Shown here: positions 1-8,450 of the stretch, piece by piece
Numbering within the stretch: position 1 is the stretch's first letter
How the letters are laid out: every line of letters begins with the position of its first letter
Assembly (NCBI GenBank): GCA_033549365.1
Contig: JAWSUF010000002.1
Span: 222,082 to 286,081 of the forward strand
Length of the DNA stretch: 64,000 nt
Source: Acidobacteriota bacterium
GTDB lineage: Bacteria; Acidobacteriota; Aminicenantia; Aminicenantales; Saccharicenantaceae
Reading direction: 5' to 3'
The notes under the pieces: generated by a model
Seen by the model: only the letters and a program-made list of their open reading frames with translations
Told to the model about the DNA's origin: nothing
Databases searched by the model: none
Program-made: the position numbers and the translations under genes

Positions 1-215
1 ATCGCGAAGCGAACGAGCTGGCCCGGTTCATCCGCCGGCTCGAATCCGCCGGGGAGCGGCCCGTCGAGGGTGTCCAGGTCTTCACGCCGACGCCGATGAC
101 CCGCTCGACATGCATGTATCACACGGGGATGATTCCGGAGACCGGAGAACCCGTCCATGTGCCTCGGACTTACGAAGAGAAGAAGCGGCAGCTTCGGATG
201 CTCGCACGGTGCTGA
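1..215 (+). CDS. YgiQ-like radical SAM protein, C-terminal fragment
   Basis: An open frame entering from the left edge (first full codon at base 3) ends with TGA at 213-215 and gives 70 residues. It contains VQVFTPTPMTRSTCMYHTG followed by a basic Lys/Arg-rich tail. The FxPTPM...MYxTG stretch is typical of the C-terminus of YgiQ/UPF0313 radical SAM proteins. The radical SAM cysteine motif lies outside the window, so only the family can be inferred. The next gene, murJ, starts 58 nt downstream on the same strand. The short length reflects the window edge; there is no sign of damage. Confidence 0.7.
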   Translation, partial: REANELARFIRRLESAGERPVEGVQVFTPTPMTRSTCMYHTGMIPETGEPVHVPRTYEEKKRQLRMLARC

Positions 216-273
216 CGGCGGCCGGTTGCGCATCCGGGCGCAGTCGGTCTATGATGGGCCTTCGGAAAAAACC

Positions 274-1827
274 ATGGAAGACATCGCCCGCGGCGTCCGC
301 TCGTTCAGCATCGGTACGGCCATAAGCCGCGTTCTGGGGCTCGTCCGCGAGTCGGTCTTCGCCTGGCTTTTCGGAGCCGGACGGTCGACGGACGCCTTCG
401 TGGCCGCCTTCCGCATCCCCAACCTTCTGCGCGATCTGTTCGCCGAGACCGCCCTGTCCGCGGCCTTTGTCCCGGTCCTGGCCTCCGAAAAGGCGAAGGG
501 GAAGGAGGCTCAGAACCGTTTTGCTTCCAACGTTTTCAATGTCCTGTTTTTGGCCGCCGGTCTGGTTTCGATCGCCGGCGTATTTCTCTCTCCCCAACTG
601 GCCCGTTTGATAGCCGTCGGCTTTGGCGGCGTTCCCGAAAAGATCGAGCTCACGGCCCGGCTGACGGCCGTCGTCTTTCCCTTTCTCCTTTTTATCGCTC
701 TGGCCGCCTGGGCCATGAGCTACCTCAACACGGAGGGGTCCTTTTTCCTGCCCTCCCTGGCTCCGGCTTTTTTCAATATGGCGTCCATCGCCGTGCCGGT
801 CGGACTTTACGGCTGGTTTGTCCGCCGCGGCGGCGATCCGATATACGGTATGGCCATCGGTGTCGTCGCCGGGGGCCTCATGCAGTTTCTTGTCCAGATT
901 CCCGGACTCCACCGGAAAGGTTTCCGTTTCCGCCCCGTCATCGATTTCAGGGATCCGGCCCTGCGGCGCGCCCTGGCGTTGTTCATTCCCGTCGCCGTCG
1001 GGCTGGCCGCGTCCCGGATCAACATCACCGTGAGCACGGTTCTCGTTACTCTGCTCGAGGAAAAAAGCATGACCTGGCTGAACTACGCCTTCCGGGTCAT
1101 GCATCTGCCCCTGGGCCTTTTCGGGATCGCCGTGGGCACCGTGGCCCTGCCGCGATTGTCGCGCCTGGCGGGAGAAGGGCGGCTGGAGGAGATTCGGGAA
1201 ACGGTCACGGATTCCCTGAAAATGGTTTTTGTCATGACGATTCCGGCGGCGGCCGTGATGGCCTTTCTGGCGTCTCCGATCACCCGGCTCATTTATGAAC
1301 GGGGCAAATTCACGCCGCTCGATACGGCCGCAACAGCCCAGGCCCTTGTCCTCTATCTTCTCGGCATCCCCTTCATGTCCGCCCTGAGAAACGCCGCCGC
1401 GGCGTTCTATGCCTGGAAAGACGCCCGGACCCCCATGCGTGCGGGCCTGGCCTCCATCGCGGCCAACATCGTCCTCAACCTGATCCTGATGCGGCCGCTG
1501 GGTTTTCTGGCTTTTCCTCTTTCTGCGACGATTGCGTCCGTTCTGAATCTCGGGATTCTGATGGCTCTTCTGCCCCGGAGGATCGGGCCGACGGACTGGG
1601 GGCCCCTGGCCGGTTTCTTCCTGAGGACAACGGCTGCCGCGGCGGTGGGCGGTGCGGCGGGTTGGTTCTTAAACACGGAGCTCGCCCGGATTCCGGGGCC
1701 GGCTTTCCTGTCGTCTCTGCTCGGGGTTGTTTTGGCCGGTGCGGCCGCCCTGGCGGTCTTTTATGCGGCCGGACGCCTGCTCGGACTTCGCGAGATCCGG
1801 GATTATGCTGTGAGGTTCCTCAAGTGA
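274..1827 (+). CDS. murJ: Lipid II flippase MurJ
   Basis: A 517-residue polytopic membrane protein of the MATE/MVF superfamily that moves lipid II across the inner membrane during peptidoglycan synthesis. The N-terminus carries the family signature: SRVLGLVRE, then DAFVAAFRIPNLLRDLFAE. Hydrophobic segments run to the C-terminus, consistent with 13-14 helices, and the length is normal for MurJ (about 500-530). The frame is open upstream to 157, but the conserved N-terminus begins at the ATG at 274, whereas the upstream residues look random. The stop overlaps the start of the following MFS gene by 4 nt, so the two are probably co-translated. Confidence 0.95.
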   Translation: MEDIARGVRSFSIGTAISRVLGLVRESVFAWLFGAGRSTDAFVAAFRIPNLLRDLFAETALSAAFVPVLASEKAKGKEAQNRFASNVFNVLFLAAGLVSIAGVFLSPQLARLIAVGFGGVPEKIELTARLTAVVFPFLLFIALAAWAMSYLNTEGSFFLPSLAPAFFNMASIAVPVGLYGWFVRRGGDPIYGMAIGVVAGGLMQFLVQIPGLHRKGFRFRPVIDFRDPALRRALALFIPVAVGLAASRINITVSTVLVTLLEEKSMTWLNYAFRVMHLPLGLFGIAVGTVALPRLSRLAGEGRLEEIRETVTDSLKMVFVMTIPAAAVMAFLASPITRLIYERGKFTPLDTAATAQALVLYLLGIPFMSALRNAAAAFYAWKDARTPMRAGLASIAANIVLNLILMRPLGFLAFPLSATIASVLNLGILMALLPRRIGPTDWGPLAGFFLRTTAAAAVGGAAGWFLNTELARIPGPAFLSSLLGVVLAGAAALAVFYAAGRLLGLREIRDYAVRFLK

Positions 1828-3239
1828 CGGAAAAGCATTCCCTTTCGACGGCTTCCGAGGCCCGGGTCCGCCGAGCCGCGCTGCTCGTTTCCGTCCTGGC
1901 CTCATTTTTAACCCCCTTTATGGGATCCTCGGTCAATATCGCTCTTCCGATGATCGGCCGGGAATTCCATCTGACGGCGGTTTCCCTGGGCTGGATTGCG
2001 ACCGCCTATCTCCTCGCGGCCGCGGTCTTCCTTGTTTCGTTCGGCCGGTTGGCCGACATTGTCGGACGGAAAAGAATTTTTTCCCTGGGTCTCGTCGTCT
2101 ACACGGCGGCGTCTCTTTTCTCCGCGCTTTCGCTCTCCGCGCCCATGCTGATTGCGGGCCGGCTGGCCCAGGGCCTCGGCGCCGCGATGATCTTCGCCAC
2201 GGGCGTCGCCATCCTGACCTCGGTTTATCCGCCGGGAAGCCGGGGGAAGGCCCTCGGCATCAACACGGCGGCCGTTTATCTCGGACTCTCGTTGGGGCCC
2301 GTTCTCGGCGGCTTTCTTGTCCAGAATTTCGGCTGGCGAAGCATCTTTTGGGTCAATGTCCCCATGGGACTGGCCGCCTTGATTTTTCTGGGAGCGCGGC
2401 TCGAAGGCGAATGGGCGGAGGCGAAAGGGGAGAGGTTCGACGTTTGGGGGGCGGTGACTTACGGCCTCGGTCTGGCCGCCTTCATGTACGGCTTTTCCCG
2501 CCTGCCGTCGTGGCCGGCCGCCCTGCTGGCGGCGGCCGGGATCATGCTTCTGGCCGCCTTCGCCGTTTGGGAAACGCGAACGACGGCGCCGCTGCTCGAT
2601 GTCCGCCTTTTTCTGCAAAACCGGGTCTTCGCCTTTTCCAATCTGGCCGCTCTCATCAACTACAGCGCCACGTATGCCGCCGGTTTCCTGCTGAGCCTGT
2701 ATCTGCAGTATAACCTCGGCTTCGGTCCCCAGGCGGCGGGATTGATCCTCATCATCCGTCCGCTCATCATGGCCGCCTGCTCGCCCGCTGCAGGCCGGAT
2801 CTCCGACCGAATCGAACCCCGGGTCATCGCCTCGGCCGGCATGGGGCTTTCGGCCGCGGGGCTCGGGGTCTTCGCCTTTCTCAGCCCGAGCTCGTCCTTG
2901 TCTTTTCTGGCTTTCGGCTTGGCCCTTCTGGGGGTGGGCTTCGGCCTTTTCGCCTCCCCCAACACAAACGCGATCATGGGTTCCGTCAAACGACGCCATT
3001 TCGGCGTCGCCGCCGCCGCTTTGGGAACGATGCGGTTGACGGGACAGATGCTGAGTCTCGGGATCACCACGAGCATTCTGTCCGTGATCATGGGGAGAGT
3101 TCCGGTTTCCGCGGGAAACCTCGATCTTCTGCTCCAAAGCGTTCGCACGGCGTTTGCGGTTTTCGCCGTCCTCTGTGTCGCGGGAATGCTGGCCTCCCTG
3201 GCCCGAGGCAACCGCGGCGGGGAATTCAAAAAGGAGTAA
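1824..3239 (+). CDS. MFS transporter, DHA2-type multidrug exporter family
   Basis: A 471-residue multi-spanning permease. The motif LGWIATAYLLAAAVFLVSFG followed by GRLADIVGRKR is the loop 2-3 signature of the major facilitator superfamily. GLSLGPVLGGFLVQNFGWR matches motif C of the drug:H+ antiporter group, and about 14 hydrophobic segments fit DHA2. The start is a GTG overlapping the murJ stop (GTGA), preceded by GAGG at 1812. The open frame extends upstream to 1662, but that part overlaps murJ and looks non-coding. The end of the gene supplies AAGGAG, the ribosome site of the next gene. Substrate unknown. Confidence 0.85.
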   Translation: MTEKHSLSTASEARVRRAALLVSVLASFLTPFMGSSVNIALPMIGREFHLTAVSLGWIATAYLLAAAVFLVSFGRLADIVGRKRIFSLGLVVYTAASLFSALSLSAPMLIAGRLAQGLGAAMIFATGVAILTSVYPPGSRGKALGINTAAVYLGLSLGPVLGGFLVQNFGWRSIFWVNVPMGLAALIFLGARLEGEWAEAKGERFDVWGAVTYGLGLAAFMYGFSRLPSWPAALLAAAGIMLLAAFAVWETRTTAPLLDVRLFLQNRVFAFSNLAALINYSATYAAGFLLSLYLQYNLGFGPQAAGLILIIRPLIMAACSPAAGRISDRIEPRVIASAGMGLSAAGLGVFAFLSPSSSLSFLAFGLALLGVGFGLFASPNTNAIMGSVKRRHFGVAAAALGTMRLTGQMLSLGITTSILSVIMGRVPVSAGNLDLLLQSVRTAFAVFAVLCVAGMLASLARGNRGGEFKKE

Positions 3240-3243
3240 GCGT

Positions 3244-3984
3244 ATGGAAATCAAACTTGTCACGACTTACGGCATTCATACTTATGAAGTCGATTTCGAG
3301 GGCCGGGTCCATCCGGCCTCACTTTTAAATTATCTCCAGGATGCCGCGGGGAGGCATGCCCTCGCCCACGGCTTCTCGGTTCCCGATCTTGTCCGAAAAG
3401 GCTTGACCTGGGTCCTGTCCCGCTATCATGCCCGGATATTCCGATACCCGATGTTGGGCGAAAACGTCGAGGTTCAAACCTGGCCGTCGGGCCGTCAGGG
3501 CGTGTTCGCTCTCCGCGACTTCATAATGACGGGTGCGGACGGCGGGACCGTCTTGACGGCGACGAGTTCCTGGATGATTCTTGATCTGAAATCGAAAAAA
3601 CCCGTCCGGATGGACGGTTTGATTCCGGCCGAGGCCGTCCTCGAGGAACGGGCGCTCCCCGATGATTTCCGATCGCTGCCCGAAGTCGAGGAGACGCCGG
3701 ATCCGGTGCGCTTCCCCGTCCGCAGACAGGACCTGGACTTCAACCGCCACGTCAACAATGTCGTCTACATCCAATGGGGGTTGGAGGCCGTTCCCCGAGA
3801 TGTCCTCATGACGTCTCGGCCGTCGCGCATCGAAATCTCCTACAAGGCCGAGGCCTTTCTCGGCGATGCGATCCTCTCCGGGGCGAGGGAGGAGGCCGGC
3901 GGCGAGGGACGAACGTTCCTGCACCGGATCGCCCGCGAATCCGACGGCGCCGAAATCGCCAGAATGCGGACCTCCTGGGCTTAA
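3244..3984 (+). CDS. Acyl-ACP thioesterase
   Basis: A 246-residue cytosolic double hot-dog hydrolase that releases fatty acids from acyl carrier protein. The N-terminal half has the substrate-domain pattern (TYEVDFEGRVHPASLLNYLQDAA). The C-terminal half has DLDFNRHVNNVVYIQW, the conserved Asp/Asn/His region of PF01643 thioesterases. The bacterial length is as expected. Start chosen at the ATG at 3244 because AAGGAG (3231-3236) lies 7 nt upstream. It follows the MFS gene by 4 nt and probably shares its mRNA. Pairing with an exporter could mean fatty acid release and export, but that is inference. Confidence 0.85.
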   Translation: MEIKLVTTYGIHTYEVDFEGRVHPASLLNYLQDAAGRHALAHGFSVPDLVRKGLTWVLSRYHARIFRYPMLGENVEVQTWPSGRQGVFALRDFIMTGADGGTVLTATSSWMILDLKSKKPVRMDGLIPAEAVLEERALPDDFRSLPEVEETPDPVRFPVRRQDLDFNRHVNNVVYIQWGLEAVPRDVLMTSRPSRIEISYKAEAFLGDAILSGAREEAGGEGRTFLHRIARESDGAEIARMRTSWA

Positions 3985-4000
3985 AAAGGTTCCCGTCGGC

Positions 4001-4029
4001 TTGATTTTGTACGTTAACACAGCCATAAT
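4001..4029 (+). promoter_or_regulatory. Sigma70-type promoter for the GWxTD gene
   Basis: TTGATT (4001-4006), a 17-nt spacer and CATAAT (4024-4029) match the housekeeping -35/-10 pattern. The predicted transcription start near 4036 falls on the possible GTG start at 4036, which argues that translation starts at 4048 or later. Confidence 0.55.
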
Positions 4030-4047
4030 GAATTCGTGAGAATAACC

Positions 4048-6129
4048 ATGGTAGCTCGAATGAGAAAAACTCATTTGGCGGTTTGGATGCTCGTCCCGGT
4101 CTTGTTGATCGCCGCCGCTCTGGCTTCGGCATCCGTCCAGAAACAGTCCCTTCCCTCTTCCTATAAGAAGTGGCTGGAGGAAGAAGTCGTCTATATCATT
4201 ACCTCCATCGAGAAGGAGGTCTTCCTAAAGCTTCAATCCGACCGCGAAAGGGACATGTTCATCGAGGCCTTCTGGAAACAGCGTGACCCCACGCCGGGAA
4301 CGCCGGACAACGAATTCCGGACGGAGCATTACCGCCGGATCAGCCATGCCAACCGCTATCTCGGCCGGGAGACTCCGCGCCCGGGCTGGCGCACGGACAG
4401 GGGTCGGATCTACATCATCCTGGGTGAACCGGGCGAAATCCAAAGATTTGACGGCAGCTCCGGTGTCTATGCCGCCGAAATCTGGTTTTACCAGAATAAG
4501 GAGGATCTCGGCCTCCCGACGGGATTCAATGTCGTTTTCTTCAAGGAAGGCGGCCACGGCGAATACCGTCTCTATAGTCCGACGCGCGACGGGCCCCAGG
4601 CGCTCCTGGCCGGATATATGGGCAGCCCGACGAATTATGAACAGGCTTACCAGGACCTCCGGGAGATCCAGCCGGCCCTGGCCAGTGTTTCCCTATCCCT
4701 GGTTCCCGGCGACTCGTCGGGGACCTTTGGACGGCCGTCGCTGTCGTCGGATGTCCTTATTCAGCGCATCGAAACGACTCCCCAGAGCGTGATCCGGGAT
4801 ATCTATGCGCGCAAGTTTCTCGAATACAAGGATATCGTCGAGGTCGAATACACGGCCAATTACATGGACAGCGAGGCGCTGCTGCGGGTTTTTCGTGGGC
4901 CGTCGACGGGAACGGCCTTCGTCCACTTCGCCATTCAGCCGATGAGGCTCTCCGTCAATCAGTTCGACCGGAGATACATGACGACTCTCAAGCTCAACGG
5001 CAATCTGACGGCCCTCGACGGCCGCCGGGTCTACCAGTTCGACAGGACTTACAACATCGAGCTCACGGAAGAGCAGATTCGCGCGGCCAACGTCCAGCCC
5101 TTCAACCTCCTGGATGCCTTTCCCATTGTTCCCGGTGAGTACCGCCTGTCGCTTCTGCTCAAGAATGAAATTTCCAAGGAATTCTCCTCTTTTGAACAGA
5201 ACCTGTCCGTGCCCGCCGAGGGTGCGGGTATACTCCTGACGCCTCCCCTCCTGACCTACCGGACGGCCGCCGCCGGGGAGGTCCCGGGGGCCTTGCGGTC
5301 CTTCCAGCTCGGGCCGATCCGGCTCTACGCACAGCCGAACCGGGTTTTTCTGCGCAACGAGACGCTCGGCGTCGTTTTTCAGGTGCTGGGTTTGGACAGG
5401 GAGAAACTCGACGCCGTCGGGATCCGGGTTTCCTTCACGCGGGACGGGGAGATCATCAGCGAAAAGTCCTATCGCGCCTCCCAATTTCCCCAACTTCCCA
5501 ATGTCGTTCTGGAATTCGACCTATCCGAATTTCCGCCCGCCCACTACGGTGTCCGGGTCGCTGTCGTTTCCGGCGGCCGGGATATCGTGACGTCCGCGGA
5601 AGAATTTGACGTCACCTATGCCGAAGCAATGCCTCGTCCCTGGGTCTTCTCGCGCCTCTCCCCGGCGGCCGGGTCGGCCGTGCAGGAACTCGTTCTGGGC
5701 ACGCAGTTTTTCAATCTCGGCCGCATCTCCGAGGCCCGCCTTTATTTGGAACGGGCCGCGGCGGGAATGCCGGATTCCGCCGAAGCGGCGTTGGCGCTGG
5801 CCAACCTCCTGGCGTCGCAGGAAGAATACGCCTCCGCGGCCGGCGTTCTGGAGAAGTTTCTTGTCGACGACGCCGGGGCCGACTACGAGGTCTTCATTCA
5901 AGCGGGAACGGCGTTCAGGGAGGCTGGCGATCCCGGCCGGGCGCTCGAAATCTTCGAGCAGGCCGTAAAAAGGTTCGGGATCAACGCTTCGCTTCTGAAT
6001 GCGGTCGGAGAATGCCACTTCGATCTGGGCAACGCTTCCGAAGCCCGGGCAGCCTGGGAAAGATCTTTGGAGCTCAGCTCCGACCAGCCCGAAATCCGAA
6101 AAAAAATCGAAAACATCACAAAGAAATAA
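4048..6129 (+). CDS. GWxTD domain and TPR secreted protein
   Basis: About 693 residues. It begins with a basic patch and a hydrophobic stretch (VWMLVPVLLIAAALASASV) that looks like a signal peptide. Residues about 113-117 read GWRTD, followed by GRIYIILGEPGEI, the hallmark of the GWxTD domain found mostly in Acidobacteriota, Aminicenantes and Bacteroidota. The middle (about 200-520) is beta-rich with no family I recognise. The last about 150 residues are tetratricopeptide repeats (for example FFNLGRISEARLYLERAA). Function of the family is unknown; envelope or periplasmic location is inferred from the signal. The frame is open from a GTG at 4036; ATGs at 4048 and 4060 are alternatives. Confidence 0.85.
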   Translation: MVARMRKTHLAVWMLVPVLLIAAALASASVQKQSLPSSYKKWLEEEVVYIITSIEKEVFLKLQSDRERDMFIEAFWKQRDPTPGTPDNEFRTEHYRRISHANRYLGRETPRPGWRTDRGRIYIILGEPGEIQRFDGSSGVYAAEIWFYQNKEDLGLPTGFNVVFFKEGGHGEYRLYSPTRDGPQALLAGYMGSPTNYEQAYQDLREIQPALASVSLSLVPGDSSGTFGRPSLSSDVLIQRIETTPQSVIRDIYARKFLEYKDIVEVEYTANYMDSEALLRVFRGPSTGTAFVHFAIQPMRLSVNQFDRRYMTTLKLNGNLTALDGRRVYQFDRTYNIELTEEQIRAANVQPFNLLDAFPIVPGEYRLSLLLKNEISKEFSSFEQNLSVPAEGAGILLTPPLLTYRTAAAGEVPGALRSFQLGPIRLYAQPNRVFLRNETLGVVFQVLGLDREKLDAVGIRVSFTRDGEIISEKSYRASQFPQLPNVVLEFDLSEFPPAHYGVRVAVVSGGRDIVTSAEEFDVTYAEAMPRPWVFSRLSPAAGSAVQELVLGTQFFNLGRISEARLYLERAAAGMPDSAEAALALANLLASQEEYASAAGVLEKFLVDDAGADYEVFIQAGTAFREAGDPGRALEIFEQAVKRFGINASLLNAVGECHFDLGNASEARAAWERSLELSSDQPEIRKKIENITKK

Positions 6130-6153
6130 GTCACTCTCCCGGAGGTCACCATC

Positions 6154-7158
6154 ATGATAACCAGAATCTCGAAACCCGGCGCAAAGAAGCGCCTCGTGCG
6201 AGGCGGCCTCGTTGCGGCCATCCTCATCGCCTGCCTTGTCCCGTCCACCGCCCAGGAAAACCTCGGCCGAGGGCGGGTCACGGGACAGGTCGTCGATAAT
6301 TCGGGAAATCCGATCGAAGACGCTCTCATCGTCGCCCAGAGTCTGCAAAGCACAGCCAAACTCGAGGGGAAATCCGACAGGAAAGGGAATTTCGCCATTG
6401 CCGGTTTCGGAACGGGGATGTGGCGGTTCACGGCCACGAAGGAGGGGTATGCTTCAGCCTTTGTGGACCAGGAAATCCGGCAGCTCCGGGCCAATACGCC
6501 GGTCCGGATCGTTCTGGAAAAACTCACGGGACTCGCCGCTTTTCAAGCGGACAAAGCCGGGCAGGAACTGCTCGAGAAAGGCAATGCCTTGTTCGAGGAA
6601 GGCCGTTACGACGACGCCGTCCGGATCTTCGAGGAATTTTCCCAACGGTATCCCGAAGTTTATCAGGCCCGGATCAACATCGCCTCAAGTCACTTCAGGA
6701 AAGGCGACCTGGAGTCGGCCGAGACGGAATACACGCAGATCCTGGAAACGATCCGCAAGGCCGTCGGCGGATACTCCGCGGACAAAGCGACTTCGGTTCG
6801 GGCCCTGACGGGATTGGGGGAAATCCAGCTCGCCAAACAGAATTTCGAGGAAGCCCGGGATTTTTTCAGCCAGGGCTTGGCGCTCTCTCCGGAAGATGAG
6901 GCGGCCGCCTACAATGTCGGGGAGATCTTTTTCTCGAACCAGCAAATCGACGAGGCCATCAAGTACTTCGAAATGGCCATTCGCATCAAGCCGTCCTGGT
7001 CCAAAGCCTATCACAAGCTGGGACTTGTTTATCTCAACAAGGGGGATTTCGAAAAGTCCCTCGAGTACTTAAGAAAGTTCATCGAGATCGATCCCGAAAA
7101 CCCCGAGGTTCCGACCGTCAGAAACATCATCGACACGATCTCCAAGATGAAAAAATAA
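6154..7158 (+). CDS. TPR protein with N-terminal carboxypeptidase-regulatory-like domain
   Basis: 334 residues. The N-terminus is basic then hydrophobic (LVAAILIACLVPSTAQ), a likely signal peptide. Residues about 45-125 form a regulatory-like beta sandwich (GRVTGQVVDNSGNPIEDALI). From about 135 to the end there are tetratricopeptide units, such as ALFEEGRYDDAVRIFEEFS and AYHKLGLVYLNKGDFEKSLE. GGAGG lies 11 nt before the ATG. The gene follows the GWxTD/TPR gene by 24 nt, so the two are probably transcribed together and may act as partners on the periplasmic side. The exact role cannot be deduced. Confidence 0.8.
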   Translation: MITRISKPGAKKRLVRGGLVAAILIACLVPSTAQENLGRGRVTGQVVDNSGNPIEDALIVAQSLQSTAKLEGKSDRKGNFAIAGFGTGMWRFTATKEGYASAFVDQEIRQLRANTPVRIVLEKLTGLAAFQADKAGQELLEKGNALFEEGRYDDAVRIFEEFSQRYPEVYQARINIASSHFRKGDLESAETEYTQILETIRKAVGGYSADKATSVRALTGLGEIQLAKQNFEEARDFFSQGLALSPEDEAAAYNVGEIFFSNQQIDEAIKYFEMAIRIKPSWSKAYHKLGLVYLNKGDFEKSLEYLRKFIEIDPENPEVPTVRNIIDTISKMKK

Positions 7159-7207
7159 ACCGGAGGTTCGGCCGGGGGCGGCCGGGCTCCGACCCAAGGA
7201 GACGACA

Positions 7208-8356
7208 ATGACCAAGAAGATGCTTGTGGGCTTTTCCGGACTCCTGCTCCTCATGGCGTGCGGAACCGGCGGCGATCCATCGGAGAATCTTGCGGAAGCG
7301 AAAGGAAACAAGCTCATGGATGTGACGAAGGACGCTTTCGGTGTTTTACCGGACGGCAAGGGAATCGATCTCTACACGCTGACGAATGCCAACGGTCTCA
7401 AGGCCGGGCTCATCACCTACGGCGCGACGCTCGTTTTTCTCGAGGTCCCGGATAAAAACGGTGCCCTCTCCGATATCGTTCTCGGACACGACAACCTGGA
7501 GGGTTACCTGTCAGCGAGCCCCTATTTCGGTTCGACCGTCGGGCGCTACGGAAACCGTATCGCCGGAGGACGCTTCGTCCTCGGCGGCGTGACGTATCAA
7601 CTGGCGACGAACGACGGGGCCAATCACCTTCACGGCGGCATCAAGGGCTTCGACAAGGTCGTCTGGAACGCCGAAACCGTCCGCGAATCCGAGGCCGTCG
7701 GCGTCAGGTTCACTTATCTCAGCCCGGACGGCGAGGAAGGCTATCCCGGGAGCCTGAAATGCACCGTCACTTATGCCTTGACCAACTCCAATGAGCTTCG
7801 CATCAACTACGAGGCGGAAACGGACAGGGCGACACCCATCAATCTGACCCACCACAGCTACTTCAACCTCGCCGGGGCGGGAACCCGCGACATCCTGGGC
7901 CATGAGCTCGGGCTCGAAGCCGACGCTTATCTTCCCGTCGACGCCGGACTGATTCCGACCGGTGAGATCGCCCCCGTTCAGGGAACGCCCATGGATTTCA
8001 CCTCTCCCGCAACCATCGGTTCTCGGATCGCCGAGGTCGAAGGCGGATATGATCACTGTTATGTCTTGAGGAGCCCCGGGGGGGAATTGGCCCTCGCCGC
8101 GACGGTCCGCGATCCGGACACAGGCCGGGTCATGGAGATTCTGACAACGGAACCGGGCATCCAGTTCTATTCAGGAAATTTCCTCGACGGGTCGATCACC
8201 GGGAAAAACGGCCGGGCCTATCAAAAGCACTTCGGTTTCTGTCTTGAAACCCAGCGCTTTCCGGATTCTCCCAACAAGCCGCAATTCCCGTCGACCATCC
8301 TCGAACCGGGAACGATCTACCGGAGCCTGACCGTCCACCGTTTTTTAACGCGCTGA
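7208..8356 (+). CDS. Aldose 1-epimerase, lipoprotein form
   Basis: 382 residues of the GalM family, which interconverts alpha and beta anomers of galactose, glucose and related sugars. NHLHGG and LTHHSYFNLAG hold the conserved histidines, and PGIQFYSGNFLDG is the conserved C-terminal block with the family's bound sugar contacts. Unusually the protein begins with a lipoprotein signal: GLLLLMAC gives a lipobox with Cys at about residue 18. It is thus probably anchored in the envelope and would act on sugars before or during uptake. AAGGAGA precedes the ATG. It is 49 nt downstream of the TPR gene. Confidence 0.88.
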   Translation: MTKKMLVGFSGLLLLMACGTGGDPSENLAEAKGNKLMDVTKDAFGVLPDGKGIDLYTLTNANGLKAGLITYGATLVFLEVPDKNGALSDIVLGHDNLEGYLSASPYFGSTVGRYGNRIAGGRFVLGGVTYQLATNDGANHLHGGIKGFDKVVWNAETVRESEAVGVRFTYLSPDGEEGYPGSLKCTVTYALTNSNELRINYEAETDRATPINLTHHSYFNLAGAGTRDILGHELGLEADAYLPVDAGLIPTGEIAPVQGTPMDFTSPATIGSRIAEVEGGYDHCYVLRSPGGELALAATVRDPDTGRVMEILTTEPGIQFYSGNFLDGSITGKNGRAYQKHFGFCLETQRFPDSPNKPQFPSTILEPGTIYRSLTVHRFLTR

Positions 8357-8381
8357 TAACGGTCCGCCGGATTCTTCGGCT

Positions 8382-8410
8382 TTGATATCCGGCTTCGGCT
8401 GGTGTAAACT
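8382..8410 (+). promoter_or_regulatory. Sigma70-type promoter for tyrS
   Basis: TTGATA (8382-8387), exactly 17 nt, then TAAACT (8405-8410). It lies in the 94-nt gap before tyrS, with the predicted transcription start about 35 nt before the ATG. Confidence 0.5.
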
Positions 8411-8450
8411 GACCGCGCGCGGCCATACGCCGTGCCGAGGAGTTCCCCCG

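Noticed and set aside
82..1104. 340-residue minus-strand open frame opposite murJ
   Set aside because: Composition is Gly/Arg/Asp-rich without hydrophobic core, antisense to a well-conserved gene; a GC-rich shadow frame.
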